Below, one piece after another: positions 27,210 through 38,275 of a DNA stretch of 64,000 nt; position 1 is the first letter of the stretch; each line of letters opens with the position of its first letter. The DNA is from Sclerurus mexicanus (lineage: Eukaryota > Chordata > Aves > Passeriformes > Furnariidae). The position numbers and the translations under genes were made by a program. The notes under the pieces were generated by a model. The model did no database searches. It saw only the letters and a list, made by a program, of their open reading frames with translations, and had not been told where the DNA came from. The stretch covers positions 1,899,442 through 1,963,441 of the forward strand of contig VWZF01003842.1 of the NCBI GenBank assembly GCA_013396755.1, in the 5' to 3' direction.

Positions 27210-27241
27210 TTAAATGCCCATGCTTTCTCATGGGCATTTAA
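27210..27241. repeat. Perfect 13-base inverted repeat (hairpin)
   Basis: TAAATGCCCATG (27211-27222) and its exact reverse complement CATGGGCATTTA (27229-27240) are separated by six bases. One further T-A pair closes the base. A T-rich run lies upstream. A perfect GC-containing stem-loop like this is unusual in the surrounding sequence. It is too short for a canonical microRNA precursor and no gene context explains it. Confidence 0.8.
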
Positions 27242-28880
27242 ACATTCTTTTGTAACTCTTTGTGCCTTAGAACCGAATAAGTAGAGACATTGTTTGACAA
27301 GGTTCACCTTTGGTTAATAGGTATGCTGGAGCACTGAGCAAATGAAGTTATGTCTGCTTGCCTTGTCAGCTGGTAACTGAAGTTTTTTGTGCTGGAGCTG
27401 TTGGTGTTATCAAGGACCTTGTGCAAAACCCAAACTCTGAAACCTATTCAGATTTCTGTGGATGGGAAATCATGTATTTTATCTTTGGCTCTGCTTCTAT
27501 TCCTGTTTTCAGAATGTATTTCAGAATGTATTTCAGGCAGCTGTGCCCACGTAGATGAGGATCTTGGTCTGTCGGGGGAGTTTTAGAGTGCTAGAGACTT
27601 TGAAGCAGTGACAGCTCTGTGGGTTGACTGCACATGAAGCTCACACACTTGTAAGGCTTGCTCCCCTGGTTAGACCTGAACTGAGACCTTGAGTTCAAAA
27701 GGAGCAAACCTTTCTCACAGCATGTGTCTCTAGCTAGTCTGACAGGTTTTTGTGTGGTGAGACACATGAAGTGTTAGTTTTAAGACATTTTGCAGAAAAT
27801 AAAGGTTAAGCATTGCTTCTGAAGAGAGATCAGTAGTCAAACTTCAGCAGATAACCTTCTCCTGGCTTCTGCCATCCCAGTGGAGGTGTGATAGCTGGTT
27901 ACACTGTAGAAGGAAGAAAGTGTGCTGCGAACTGAAGTATTTTTCTCTTCTGCTGTCAAGTCTTTTAAAAGACTGCAATTTCTTGCTTTCTCAGGAATCT
28001 CATGACATTTGGTGTTTGAATGCTGGAAAACCCACAACTTTGCTGGGTTTAAGAATGACATAACTTGTATGGGCTTGATATATTTTGAACAACTAACTCA
28101 AATTTCTAAACTCAGCAGCTCCCTTTTCCTGCACCAAAATGCATCTTCCAATGTTTAAAAGTACTGTTGGAATGGCAGCTCTCTACACCTCATAAAGAAA
28201 TGGTTTGCTGACAAAGTTGGTGGAGTGGGATGCAGAGCCTAGCTTGGATGACTGCAATCATTTGAAGCCACCATCCTGTAGCTTCATAGTTCTGTTTTGA
28301 CTCTAGAAGCTTTGGCTGCTGTAACAACCTAAGTGGCATGTTAGTCAACATTTTCTTCATTGTGTATTAAATATTTTTTTCTGGATATAGTGGACTTTGC
28401 TCACTTGATTAATATAAGTCATTGTTAAAGCAATTTTTGGGCAGGATTAATTCCATCTATGCTCTATGGGTTTGCTCATGTGGCTGTGCTGGCAGACCTT
28501 CACTAGACTACACCAAAACCAGGGTCCCCAGCAACAGATGCTGGTAATACTGAGCAGTTATCTTGAGAGAAAAGAGAGCTCTAGAATCATCATTTTCATT
28601 CTGCAGCCTTGATTAAAGTTAATCTTTCATGAGTTTTCCTGCTGTTGTTGGAGTACAGTAATACTAGCAGTGAGATTACTGGAATGGGTACTGGTTTAGG
28701 TCTGCATCACAACTCCTATTATGTATTTCATATAGGTCAAGTATCGTTGGGGAAAAAGGGCTGGTTCCTTCTTTTCTCTTCTTTCTCTTTTCTTTCAAAC
28801 CTCTCTGAAGTTTCTGAATGTTTTTCATGTCCTTCCTGCAGTATGAGGTGGTACAGTTTCTTTTTGTAGTAATAAGAGGC
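27242..28880. other. Unique non-coding stretch
   Basis: No gene recognised. Holds a 12-base tandem duplication (27507-27536) and a pyrimidine-rich run (about 28765-28843) that ends in a splice-acceptor-like CCTTCCTGCAG with no convincing exon behind it. ORFs of 65-74 codons are unrecognised. Confidence 0.55.
27507..27536. repeat. 12-base tandem repeat, 2.5 copies
   Basis: TTTCAGAATGTA occurs at 27507-27518 and 27519-27530 without a mismatch, followed by a partial TTTCAG. Slippage product. Confidence 0.85.
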
Positions 28881-28912
28881 TATATATATATATGTATACA
28901 TATATATATATA
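28881..28912. repeat. 32-base perfect AT palindrome
   Basis: A run of TA dinucleotides centred on GTATAC is its own reverse complement across all 32 bases. Such sequences can extrude cruciforms and are unstable in copying. It arises from a TA microsatellite with symmetrical substitutions at the centre. Confidence 0.9.
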
Positions 28913-30218
28913 CACTCACAGAAACAGCATAATTTTCAAAGTACTTCAGAGACAAAGTATTAATAGTGAAAAGTGAAAGGATTCAAGCTTTATTTTCAGG
29001 TGTTTTGTATTCGTTCTATTTCCATGTCCTCCAAAACAGCATCTCCTTTCTGGGTCAAACATAGGAGAGGTTTAGAAGCCATTAAAATGCTTCTGAGTGA
29101 AAGTGAACATGCTTTTCAAGGCAGATGAATCTACATCAGGAAAATTATACATCATGATCACTTTCATCATCATGGATTCCACAATATGACAGAGGGATGG
29201 GGCTACATTGATTAGGAATTTTCCTTTTTGAGAGTTCATGTCAAGTTCTCCATTATGCTGAGAAGTTGTTTTTTTGTTGTTTTGTTTTTGTTCTTTTCTT
29301 GTGTGATTACTCTGCAATTTTAAAGTGTAATATAAGCAGTTATCTAATTTAGACTATACCAGGGAATTTGTGCCTACAATGGTGTTTGGAAGGTGCTGGT
29401 AGAATGATTGTGTTGCTGCCATCGGTTTGAATCTGGTTTGCCATTCCTGCTGGAAGTGTGTTAGTTTCTCCCATTACCCATGGATGGCTGACATTATAGG
29501 CAGTATCTGCTACATTCTCTCATGTTGGAGCCTATTAAACAAGTGTTTAATCCACACATTTTGTATACAGGATGCTCTTACAGCTCCAATGAGGCCCTTT
29601 GGGATGTATCTTGACAATGCCTGCTCGGGGAGCCGTTAGACTGTTGAATATTAATGTGAGACACTGTAATAATTCCTTGGGTGCTGTTAGTGTGTAACAC
29701 TAATGTGAACCTAGGGATTCTTTAATTGACTGATGGGGGAGAATTATTACTTAAGCATGCTAGACATCTAGATGCAGTTGATTATGCACAGAGCCACCAT
29801 CAGTTATAGGGGGTTAAATAATTCAGCCTTTTTATTTTTTTTAACAGTGTTCTGAAAGAAATTTTGTGGACATATATATGCATACATATATATACACGCA
29901 TATATATGTCTCAAGATGAAAGACGGGTCAGTGACTGGGTTTATTACTTACAGATTTGTGACTGTTTACAGTCTCTGCAGGTTGTAGCTTATCTGTATCT
30001 CTAGGCGTGTTTCAACAGTACAATTGAACTGGTGGAAGAACTTTTTGCTTGCAAAATTGGGCTATGCCTGCTTCCACATATCACCCCACCCACAGGATCC
30101 TGACACCAATCTTGTGCTGAGTCTGGCTTCTTCCTGACAGTGTCTTCACTGACACCTACAGCTCTGTTTGCCAGATTGTCTTGAGATAGTGTGCTACTCT
30201 GCACTCCTTGGGTCTATT
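28913..30218. other. Unique non-coding stretch
   Basis: No gene or element recognised apart from the second AT palindrome at 29870. T/G-rich run at about 29265-29299. ORFs at 29072-29317 (minus) and 29427-29639 (plus) are short and unrecognised. Confidence 0.55.
29870..29909. repeat. AT-rich inverted repeat, 12-base arms
   Basis: ACATATATATGC (29870-29881) and its exact reverse complement (29898-29909) flank a 16-base AT-rich spacer. It lies about 1 kb from the 32-base palindrome at 28881, giving two potential cruciform sites close together. Confidence 0.85.
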
Positions 30219-30430
30219 GCTTTTCCTGTTCCTTGACTTTTTTTTTTCCCCTTTTTCAATTTTTTCGCTAGAAACATCTCACTTCCCTGGTCCATTTGCT
30301 TCTTTTCCTGAATCAGTCTAATTTATTTCTGTCCTTCTCCAATTTTGGTCTTCCTTAATTCTTCCCTACTATCTTTCCAGCTGCTTTTCTGGGACCCCAG
30401 GGAAAAACCTCATCTTCTCTCCTCCTGTCA
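30219..30430. repeat. Long pyrimidine-rich tract
   Basis: Roughly 200 bases strongly biased to C and T on the plus strand, containing a run of twelve T and several CAG/TAG trinucleotides that could act as 3' splice sites. No open exon follows convincingly. It may be an intronic polypyrimidine region or simply low complexity. Confidence 0.6.
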
Positions 30431-30701
30431 CAGTACTTTGCGCTGTCTTGAAGTGTGTTGACATCCCTCCCCTGACGATCTAGATCCCTGAAGCATCTGA
30501 TTATGATCATGCATTTTTTCTGACCTACTCTTCATTTCATTTATTTCCCACACTGATGACTCTCCTCTCAGCCCTTGAAAAAAAAGGCTGCACAGCTGTG
30601 TGGGGATGTAATAAGAACAAAAGAATAGTGTGCTGTGTCTGCAAGCAACACATTTCATATCAGTTTAATTTTTCCTGTCCCGCTATTCCCTTTTAAATTG
30701 G

Positions 30702-30776
30702 TAAATAAATAAACAAACAAACAAACAAACAAAAAATAAAAGGAAAGGCAGGGGAAAGAAAGGGGGAGGGGAAAAT
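30702..30776. repeat. (AAAC)n microsatellite joined to a purine tract
   Basis: AAAT then AAAC tetranucleotide repeats (30702-30733) run into an A/G-only stretch with GGGGGAGGGG (to about 30775). The tetranucleotide part is likely length-variable. The homopurine part could form triplex-type structures. Confidence 0.85.
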
Positions 30777-31395
30777 TAACAATTTCATTTAAACCTTACC
30801 CTTCTGAAACACTTTGTAATGAAAATGTTTTAAAACAGTATTTTCTATTGCTTGTAATAACTGGGCCTTTTTCTTCCTTTTGTCCTTATATCTTCATACA
30901 AGCATCTTATCCTCTTTCTTCTCCAGGTCTGGCTGCTCTGCTTGATCCTTGCCACCCATTACATTAGGTGGTGACTGCTGAAGCTCTGAGGGACTCTGTG
31001 GCAGATCTAGCTCTTAGAGCCCTGCCTGCAGAAAGAAAAGAATCTGCCATTTTTATTCTTTGAAAGCTGGACTTCTAATGTCTCTCCTGGCTTAGTATCT
31101 TCTGTTTAGTATCTTACCCAGCTTGCATAGTCACAGAAACATTCAAGGAAATTTCTGCATCTTTCTTCAAGTTTTTGCTACTGTTTTTGGGGTGTTTTAT
31201 CTAAGCCCCAATGACAATTTTTTTCCCAACATGTTCTTGATTATCCTTATGACACTATCACCCAATCCTCAAATACTCATGGTGAAAACTCCTCTCTTTT
31301 AGCCTTTTTTTTCCTGTCCAACTTACAATAGGTGTACCACAGAACTGAGTCTATTCTGAGTTGAAATATTATTTTACAGTATTCTGTCTCAATTA
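30777..31395. other. Unique non-coding stretch
   Basis: T/C-rich intron-like sequence between the (AAAC)n repeat and the CR1 at 31396. No gene or regulatory element is recognised. Confidence 0.6.
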
Positions 31396-31616
31396 ATCAC
31401 AGAATAGTTAGGGTTGGAAGGGACCTCTGGAGATTATCTAGTCCAGCCCACCTGCCAAGGCAGAGTTGCCTAAAACAGGTTACACAATAAAGATCCAGGT
31501 GGGTTTTGAAACTCCACAACCTTCCTGGGCAGTGTGTTCTACCATGTTAAATGTAAAAAAGTTCTACCATGTTAAATGTAAAAAAGTTCTTCCTCATGTT
31601 GAGGTAAAACTCTTGT
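31396..31616 (-). mobile_element. CR1 LINE 3' fragment, minus strand
   Basis: Read on the plus strand it begins ATCACAGAATAGTTAGGG, then TTGGAAGGGACCTCTGGAGA, then TCTAGTCCAGCCCACCTGCC. This is the reverse complement of the avian CR1 3' end, so the element runs leftward with its 3' terminus at about 31396. About 220 bases remain, covering the 3' UTR and the very end of the ORF2 region, and the 5' part is missing as usual for CR1. An internal 25-base tandem duplication (31536-31585) is not part of the consensus I know and arose after insertion. Confidence 0.93.
31536..31585. repeat. Exact 25-base tandem duplication within CR1
   Basis: The 25-base unit beginning GTTCTACCATG and ending in six A occurs twice without a mismatch (31536-31560, 31561-31585). 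In the CR1 consensus this segment is present once, just before the GTTCTTCCTCATGTT block. The identity of the copies suggests the duplication is much younger than the CR1 insertion. Confidence 0.9.
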
Positions 31617-34442
31617 AAATTCTAGTAAATTTTAGCAAATGCTATTATTTTTATATTACCTTTCTTATTTTAAAATACATAAATACTGAATATAACTATT
31701 GGTTTTGTTTCCAAAAGTGGTTAAATTTCTGAATTCATTCACAGTACTTTAGGGGCGCAACTGTTACTGTTAGAATTGTTGGTATTTTAGGGCCACTGAG
31801 GCACAGTGAATTTTTGCTGTGCATTAGAGAAATAAAAGGAAAGCTTGTAGTGTTCTGCATGGTCAAGGCAGATGGTTTAGCCAGCATCAGAAGATATTTT
31901 GATTTCACAAGACGTGGCTGTTAATCTGTCATCAAATAATTTTCCAATGAAAACTTTCCCTTTCTGTGCAGGATAGAAGCAAAAGTTGACATATCAGTTT
32001 CTTCCAGGACTGAAAATTCAGGGGAAATATAATTCAAATTCAAATATAATTCAAATTCAAATATAATTCAAATTTTGTCTCCTAGTCTAGTGATCTGTCT
32101 GTGAGTATACTGAATAAAATTCTCAGACAGCTTCAAGACAAACCTGTCATGGATAATGAGAGTCAAGAGACCCTCACTTCACTTGTGATCAAATATCTTC
32201 TGCCCTCTACCCTCCTGCTGTTATACCTTGTTACTCTGTCTTCCTATTTTCCTTTGAGATTCAGGCAGAACTCCTAATGAAGTCAGGGCAAAGATCACAG
32301 GTAAACAAAACCACTTAGTAGTATTAGAGAAAACACTTTCAGTGGGAAATCCAGCATATATTTAAAATAATGAAACTCCATAGTTTTCATTATTGAGGCT
32401 GCTCGCTGCTTCTTGAGCTTTTGCTTTATGCACTTACTAAAGAAAATCTTGCTGCACTTGTGCTAGTTTCAGAGCAAGTAACTTGATTTAATTCCTGGTC
32501 TTATTTCAGATATCAGTTTGAGAAAATTAGTAGCTGAAAAGTTACTAGAGAGTAGAGAGTTTTTCAAAACAACCATCCTGGTTCGTTTCACAAGGAAGAG
32601 CAATAAATTGTCAGTATCTCTACTGACAAAAGATGAAATAAAGTTCTTGAGGCGGGGGCAGAAATGAGGCTCAGGCCAGTGTTAGTCTTCTTCCTCAGGG
32701 CTAGGAAATGAGAATTAGTTCATGACTTTGGATGAACGTTAGTGAAGGAAATGGCTGGTGTAGGAGTTAAAAGTCATGCTGCTCTTGTCTCCGACATGCA
32801 TGCCTTGGAATTACAGTCACTCGGGGAACACTTACTGCAGCCCAGACTCTTCCAAAACAGTAAGCAGTCCAAAGAACTGCAATTATCTCTCCTCAGAAAC
32901 AACCTCCTCGTCCAAAATCAAGTTCCTTTGTCTTTTTTGAAAGCAAATGAGAATTAGTACCTTGGAACTTAGCTGATGTGAATTAGCTGATTGTTGATAC
33001 TGGCACCTGGGACCTGTCTGAATGGAATGATGTAAATAAAGGATAGGAAGGCATGTACTGCATCAAAACAATGGGCAGATCTGCAAACAAATCCATGCGT
33101 ACCAGAAGAAATGCAGATAAAAGAGCTGATAGCTCAGATAACTGAGAAGATTTGTGCCAGTCTGGTAATTCAAAAAATTAAGAAAGGAAAGGTTTTGTTG
33201 TGATTCTGTATGTCAGAGTTCTGACTCCTTCATGATCTATGGGGACATGCACACAAAAACCCCAAAGACAAAGAGTTTTGGTACACAACAGTTCTAAAGT
33301 ACTACTGAAAATATAACCTGAGTTGGTCTCAAATGCTTAAATAATGTATATGGCTATCTTGAAGCACATGAATATGCGTATAGTTTAATCTGAATATGAA
33401 TTTGCTATCCACCTTAAAAGCTGTTCAAGTTGCTGAGAAAAGCAATACATGTCAGTGGGAAAAGTCTGTGCTTTTATATTTTCTAAGACTTTCAGTGCGT
33501 TTTCTTCTCTTTAGTTCACTCTGAAGCAACTTCTGTTGTCAGTTCATGAGGAAACCTTAGCCAAAATTTGCTACCTTGCATCAAATTTGTAGTGAAAGTA
33601 CAGAGTGCAAAAGGCCTCCAAGATGAAGGCAAATGTTTTTTAAATGATTAGAACTGGCTAATGTACAGGGACACACTGTGAATCAATTATATAGCCAAGA
33701 AAGAACACTTCATCTCTCTTTGCTTAACAGTTTTTTTGAGTTTTATACACATTCACATGTATTCACATTCAAAAACAACTATGAATTTTTTGAGTAATTT
33801 TGATCAGAATGAAGTTCATATACAATTGAGACCTTGAGATAGTAAAGCAGTGGTAATGTACAAGAAAATACCAAAGAAATAGTTCCTGGAAATATAAGTA
33901 AACACCTGAAATAAGAAAAATATTTCCTGTTCCAAATACTGTTTAACATTTGTTTGGAATAACTAATTTTAGCATGTCTTTCTCTACTGCATCAAAACAA
34001 TGTCTGTAATTTGGTTTTGAGAATTCATACAGGTAAATATCAGCACAGCAATTTAGGAACTTTCATTAAATTCATACTTTGTAAGTGTCAGGATAAAACT
34101 GAGTCCTTTTAAAGCAGGAATGTTTCAAAGATAGGGGTGACTGTTTTGACAGTATGTGATTCTGTCAGTTGCAATAGGAAAGAAATCTCTGGGAAGGTAG
34201 ACCAGAAATGAGTGATATCCCTGACATATGTCTTAATTCCCAAAAAGAGCATAAATAACTTTAAAAACTACATAGCTTAAAATGATGAAGAGAACCAGTA
34301 GTATTTACACTATTGAATAGAAAGTTAATGAAATGTGTGTTTCTCTTAGGTCTGGTAAAGTTTATGTAGAATTAAAACTTTGATATTTCAGATTAAAAAA
34401 AAATTGCTTCCAAATTTCCTAACTCTTTCTGTTTCTTTTTTA
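31617..34442. other. Unique AT-rich non-coding stretch
   Basis: Contains the 17-base tandem array at 32025. The 71-codon ORF at 32742-32957 (plus) is leucine- and glutamine-rich with no domain and no clear splice or promoter context. No mobile element recognised. Confidence 0.55.
32025..32074. repeat. 17-base minisatellite, three copies
   Basis: AAATATAATTCAAATTC occurs at 32025-32041 and 32042-32058 exactly, and a third copy (32059-32074) matches through its first 16 bases. Confidence 0.9.
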
Positions 34443-34530
34443 GTGTGTGTGTGTGATAGCACCTTTTCTGTGACATCTCAACTTTAACAGTTACATTTAC
34501 GTTTCTTCTCTTTTCCCTCACACACACACA
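34443..34530. repeat. (GT)6 and (CA)6 in opposite orientation
   Basis: A GT run at 34443-34455 and a CA run at 34519-34530 are perfectly complementary over 12 bases (13 with a flanking A-T pair) and are about 63 bases apart. A plus-strand transcript could fold them into a stem. The CA run ends one base before the TAG of the candidate 3' splice site at 34531-34533, so the stem would cover the acceptor. CA repeats are also known hnRNP L binding sites. Confidence 0.7.
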
Positions 34531-34533
34531 TAG

Positions 34534-34629
34534 AGAACACTGGATATGGAAGAAGCGATTGAGGGTCATCCAGCGAGAGAAAAAGAAATTCATAGGGAAA
34601 CTGAAGAAGGGACTAGAGAATTATTGAAG
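34534..34629 (+). other. Candidate internal exon, 96 bases, phase 0/0
   Basis: The segment is bounded by a pyrimidine-rich stretch ending CACATAG (AG at 34532-34533) and by a near-consensus donor GAAG/GTAAAG (GT at 34630-34631). It is exactly 32 codons long and fully open in the frame starting at its first base (RTLDMEEAIEG... to ...TRELLK), giving a charged, Glu-rich helical-looking peptide. A second frame, starting one base in, is basic (...RVIQREKKKF...) and stops at TGA five bases before the end. I recognise neither. It could be a coding exon of an unidentified gene, a lncRNA exon, or a pseudo-exon. Conservation of the frame would decide. Confidence 0.25.
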
Positions 34630-37600
34630 GTAAAGTCTTGAATTCTTTATTTTTAATCACTTTCCTCAGAAATAGATGAGTTCAGCTGAAATTTTTCATA
34701 GATTTTTGATCTGAAAGAAGATATCCAGATGGAAAACTAAACTGTGGCTAAGAAAATCACCTGAATGCAAAGTTTTACAATGGAAATTGTCAGGTAATTG
34801 TAAACTTTATGAATGAGAAACACTAGAGTAATTAAACTGTGAATCCATAATTTCACTAAGAATAAGCCACCTGGCAAAAGTATTCTGCGTAATATTCTTT
34901 ATCTCAAATTGAATAAACTATATTAATACTCAACACATCATAAAGAAACAGCTGAGGTATTACTAAGCCTATTGTTCTTATAGCACCACTTAGGAATATT
35001 TTGTATGCAGACATCTGCATGGTGTTGGACACATTTTTAATTGCAGTCATAAAGAGATTAATGTTCTACAGATAAAAATATTTTTGAAGAGCTGAAATAA
35101 AATCCTGTATTTGCCTGCAATACTGATTCTTGCTAGGGATGACAGCTAGGAAAGAAAAATTAAATTTTATGGTAATATTTTCTCATCATGGATGAAAATA
35201 TAAAGGGAAAGCAAAGTGATGGTGTATTGAAGAATGACTCACATTAAAAGGAACCAAAAACCTAATCTATTATTCAAATGTATGGCCTGTGCTGCATGAA
35301 AAATTGTAGTGTCTGCTTCTTATTCTACAGTAAGGGTCTTTCCCTAAGGGACAAAAATTTTAGATAAATGTTGTTGTGGTGCATGTCTTCCAATGTGTGC
35401 CTGCATTGGCAATGTGAGGAGGGGGAACTATAGTGAAAAATATTTTCTGCTTTGGTCTAGCAGGGTATGAGATATATTGAGATTCTGGAGTGGGGTGGCA
35501 GGGAGTATGGGAACTGGCCTACAGCAGTCTGAATACCATTCCCAGAAGGTATGTTGGCAGCAATTTTGCTGTACTTGGGCATCTAGTCCAGTAATTATAA
35601 CCCAAATGCCACTTCAAGCACTGTAAATCTTAGCAGCAGAAACAGCAGGGTGTACAGGGACTGAAAAGTTAAAAGGGTACCAAACCCACAGAACTAAAAG
35701 GTGGTTGGGAGCATAGACTGCGTTTCATCAGAAGGATGAAACAAATGGGCAATTTTTCACCAGCCACACATGTAGCAGCCCAGAGTAACTCTTCAAGCCA
35801 GGAAAGCAAAGGCTTACAGAGTCTATAAAAAATTTAAATGTTGTTACAGGAAAAATATTTCTTCAAAGATTGAAATTTAAGTACTCTGAAAGCAGTTTCT
35901 TGCTTTGGCTCAGGGATTTGACCCAGATGCATAAACATTGTGGACAATAAAAAGGAACCTTGAACATTTTGTCATCAAGTGTTACCTGACTTTTTGAAAA
36001 GAAGAGCTTTATACTGAAAATAGTATGGGTGTTACTGTAGAAATGGGACTAAAGAAAAAAATTCTCTTTAAATTAAGTAATGAGGCACAGTGGTAGCTTG
36101 AATCTGCTGGGGATTCTGCACTGTGAGGAAGGAGAATGAGCAAGCAGGATGCTGAGCAGCTTCTTCACACAGCTGCTCCAAGGTTTAGCGATAAGAAGCC
36201 TCCATATATTCAGATTTATATGGAGACCATGTTGCTGTTGCATTTTTGGCTGCTCAGTTCCCCCTCCACAAAAGAGTAAACCTGTGATTATTTTAAAGGA
36301 AGACAAAGTTGTAGGTGTCATAAATTATTTTCAGCAAACAAACTGGAAACATGTGTTGTAAGAGCCTATCTGTGCTATCTGTGAACTGCAGAAAAAGGAG
36401 GGCAGGAGTTCTCAGTTATTTTTGAAGGAATTACCCTCTTTCAACATTTCTGTTTTCCTGCAGTCCTGAATCAGAAAAAAACTCGTCTGTAGGAAAGAAA
36501 TGAGAACAGGCTGTAATTTGCAGTTGAGATATAAATATTTACCCTTCCAGCCAATTACCATGTTTTGACTTTTTTTCATTAGAAATTACATCTTTCATGT
36601 AAAATTTGATTGAAGTCAGCTCCCTTAAAAGATAAGGGTGGGGATATTAGTTACATAACAGCAAAATGAAAGCAACCTTTTTCTTTCATATCTAAATTAA
36701 ATATTTCAAGTAAACAGAAAATAAAATTTTCTAGCTTTTTTCCCCCTACATTTCTTCCTGCCTACACGGAATTGGTTTAACTTTAACAATTCTATTTAAA
36801 ATTCTAATTTACCTCAAAACCAAAACATTTCTTGTTATAACAGCCTTAAAATACAAGTTTGTTTTATCTTTCTTAGTCCACTGCTCAAGTTCCTAACTTC
36901 TCCTATTGTGATACACTTCAAATACTGCAACACTGAACAGAGATGGATCCGACTGCACAAAGTGTCATGTATAGATTTGAATGAAGATGAGCTCTATTTC
37001 AAATAGCATACAAAATGTTGTTTGCATTTTACTGAGTGTTGAGTTAAAAGAAGACAGCTGCTAGTCACACTGAAAGACTGAGTTTAACCTCAACTGAATT
37101 TTGCATTCTGACCCTTACAAACCCATTGGAATGACAAAAGTGTTCTGAAATTCTGAAATTCAACATATTATTTTCAGCATGCTGAAACAAAATATTCTGA
37201 TGCTGTCAAAATGTCTTCCCCTCTTTATTTTTCTCAAAAACACATGTGGAATTTGACCTTAACTGTAACCAGTGTTAATGTTCTCACATTCCTATGTGAA
37301 GCCTCATTATGTGAGTCACTAAACTGTTGCCCTAGTCTGGATCATGACATCAGCAATAACACAGTGAAAATAGAAGGAAAGAACATAATATTTAAGGGGA
37401 AAAAAATGAGATATAATACATCAGCTGAACAGAGCAAAGGCATGCAGATATATGTTCATGGATACCCTTGAGACTGAAGTTGTCCTCCAACTTCTTACTG
37501 CATGTGGGAGAGCTGGTGTTACCAAGAGCTTTTGCAGGATGTTTCTGAGCCTCCTGCCCCTGATACTGCTTCTCTGCCTGTCCTGGGTGGTTTAGATGCA

Positions 37601-38048
37601 CCTTCAGTGGATCTTGGTTGTGCTGGGAAGATCAGGTACAGTATCCCAGTTATCTGTAACTTTGCTACACCCCTGTGTGAGGAATGCCTTGTTTCCGTTC
37701 AGTCAACCTACACATAGGTTAAGTTAAGGAAAATAGATGAAGATTTGTTCAGAATATCCTGAATAGGTAATGTACTTTAGCACATGTTTTCTTTCATGCT
37801 TTCATTGAAGTATTTTTATGACTGTGCGACAGTCTGTTTTTTCTCTGTTTTTCTCTGGTTTTTGGGTTTTTTTTCTGTTTCTCACTGTCATGCCTGTCTC
37901 ACTCCTGAAATGGCAGTAGTCAGAGGAGTACAGCTGTGCTCATAGGTTTCTCTGCTCTTGTAGGATCATGTTAGCTCTTACAGACAGTTTCTTCTTTGAT
38001 ATCTTCTAGGGGGTTGAGACACGAAAACTCAGTTCTGTTCCTTCTTCA
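34630..38048. other. Unique AT-rich non-coding stretch
   Basis: No recognised gene or mobile element. ORFs of 66-86 codons (36073-36321 minus, 36149-36361 plus, 37211-37471 plus, 37502-37717 plus) overlap one another and lack domains. T-rich tract with G/C interruptions at about 37836-37885. Confidence 0.55.
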
Positions 38049-38275
38049 ACCTGGTGTTGAGATTTAACCCCAGCCAGCAGCTCAGCCCCACACAGCCACT
38101 CACTCCCCTTGCAGGGGAATGGGGATGGGAGTCAGAAGAGTAAAAGTGAGAAAATTATGGATTGAGATTAAGACAGTTTAATAGGGAAAGCCAAATCTGT
38201 ATGCACGAAGAAAGCAAAACAATAAATTCACTCAACATTTCCCATGGGCAGGCATATGTTCAGTCATCTTTCCAC
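38049..38275 (-). mobile_element. Endogenous retrovirus LTR fragment, minus strand
   Basis: The block from TTTAACCCCAGCCAGCAG through the GGGGATGGGAGTC..AGAGTAAAAGTGAGAAAA region, AGACAGTTTAATAGG, and CCCATGGGCAGGCA resembles, in order, the reverse complement of an LTR abundant in neoavian genomes. The TTTAAT at 38177-38182 reads ATTAAA on the minus strand, the expected polyadenylation signal. The match stops near 38275, so the upstream U3 part is missing and no internal viral genes are present. Family assignment is from memory, and I do not claim a class (ERVL or ERVK). Confidence 0.65.
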
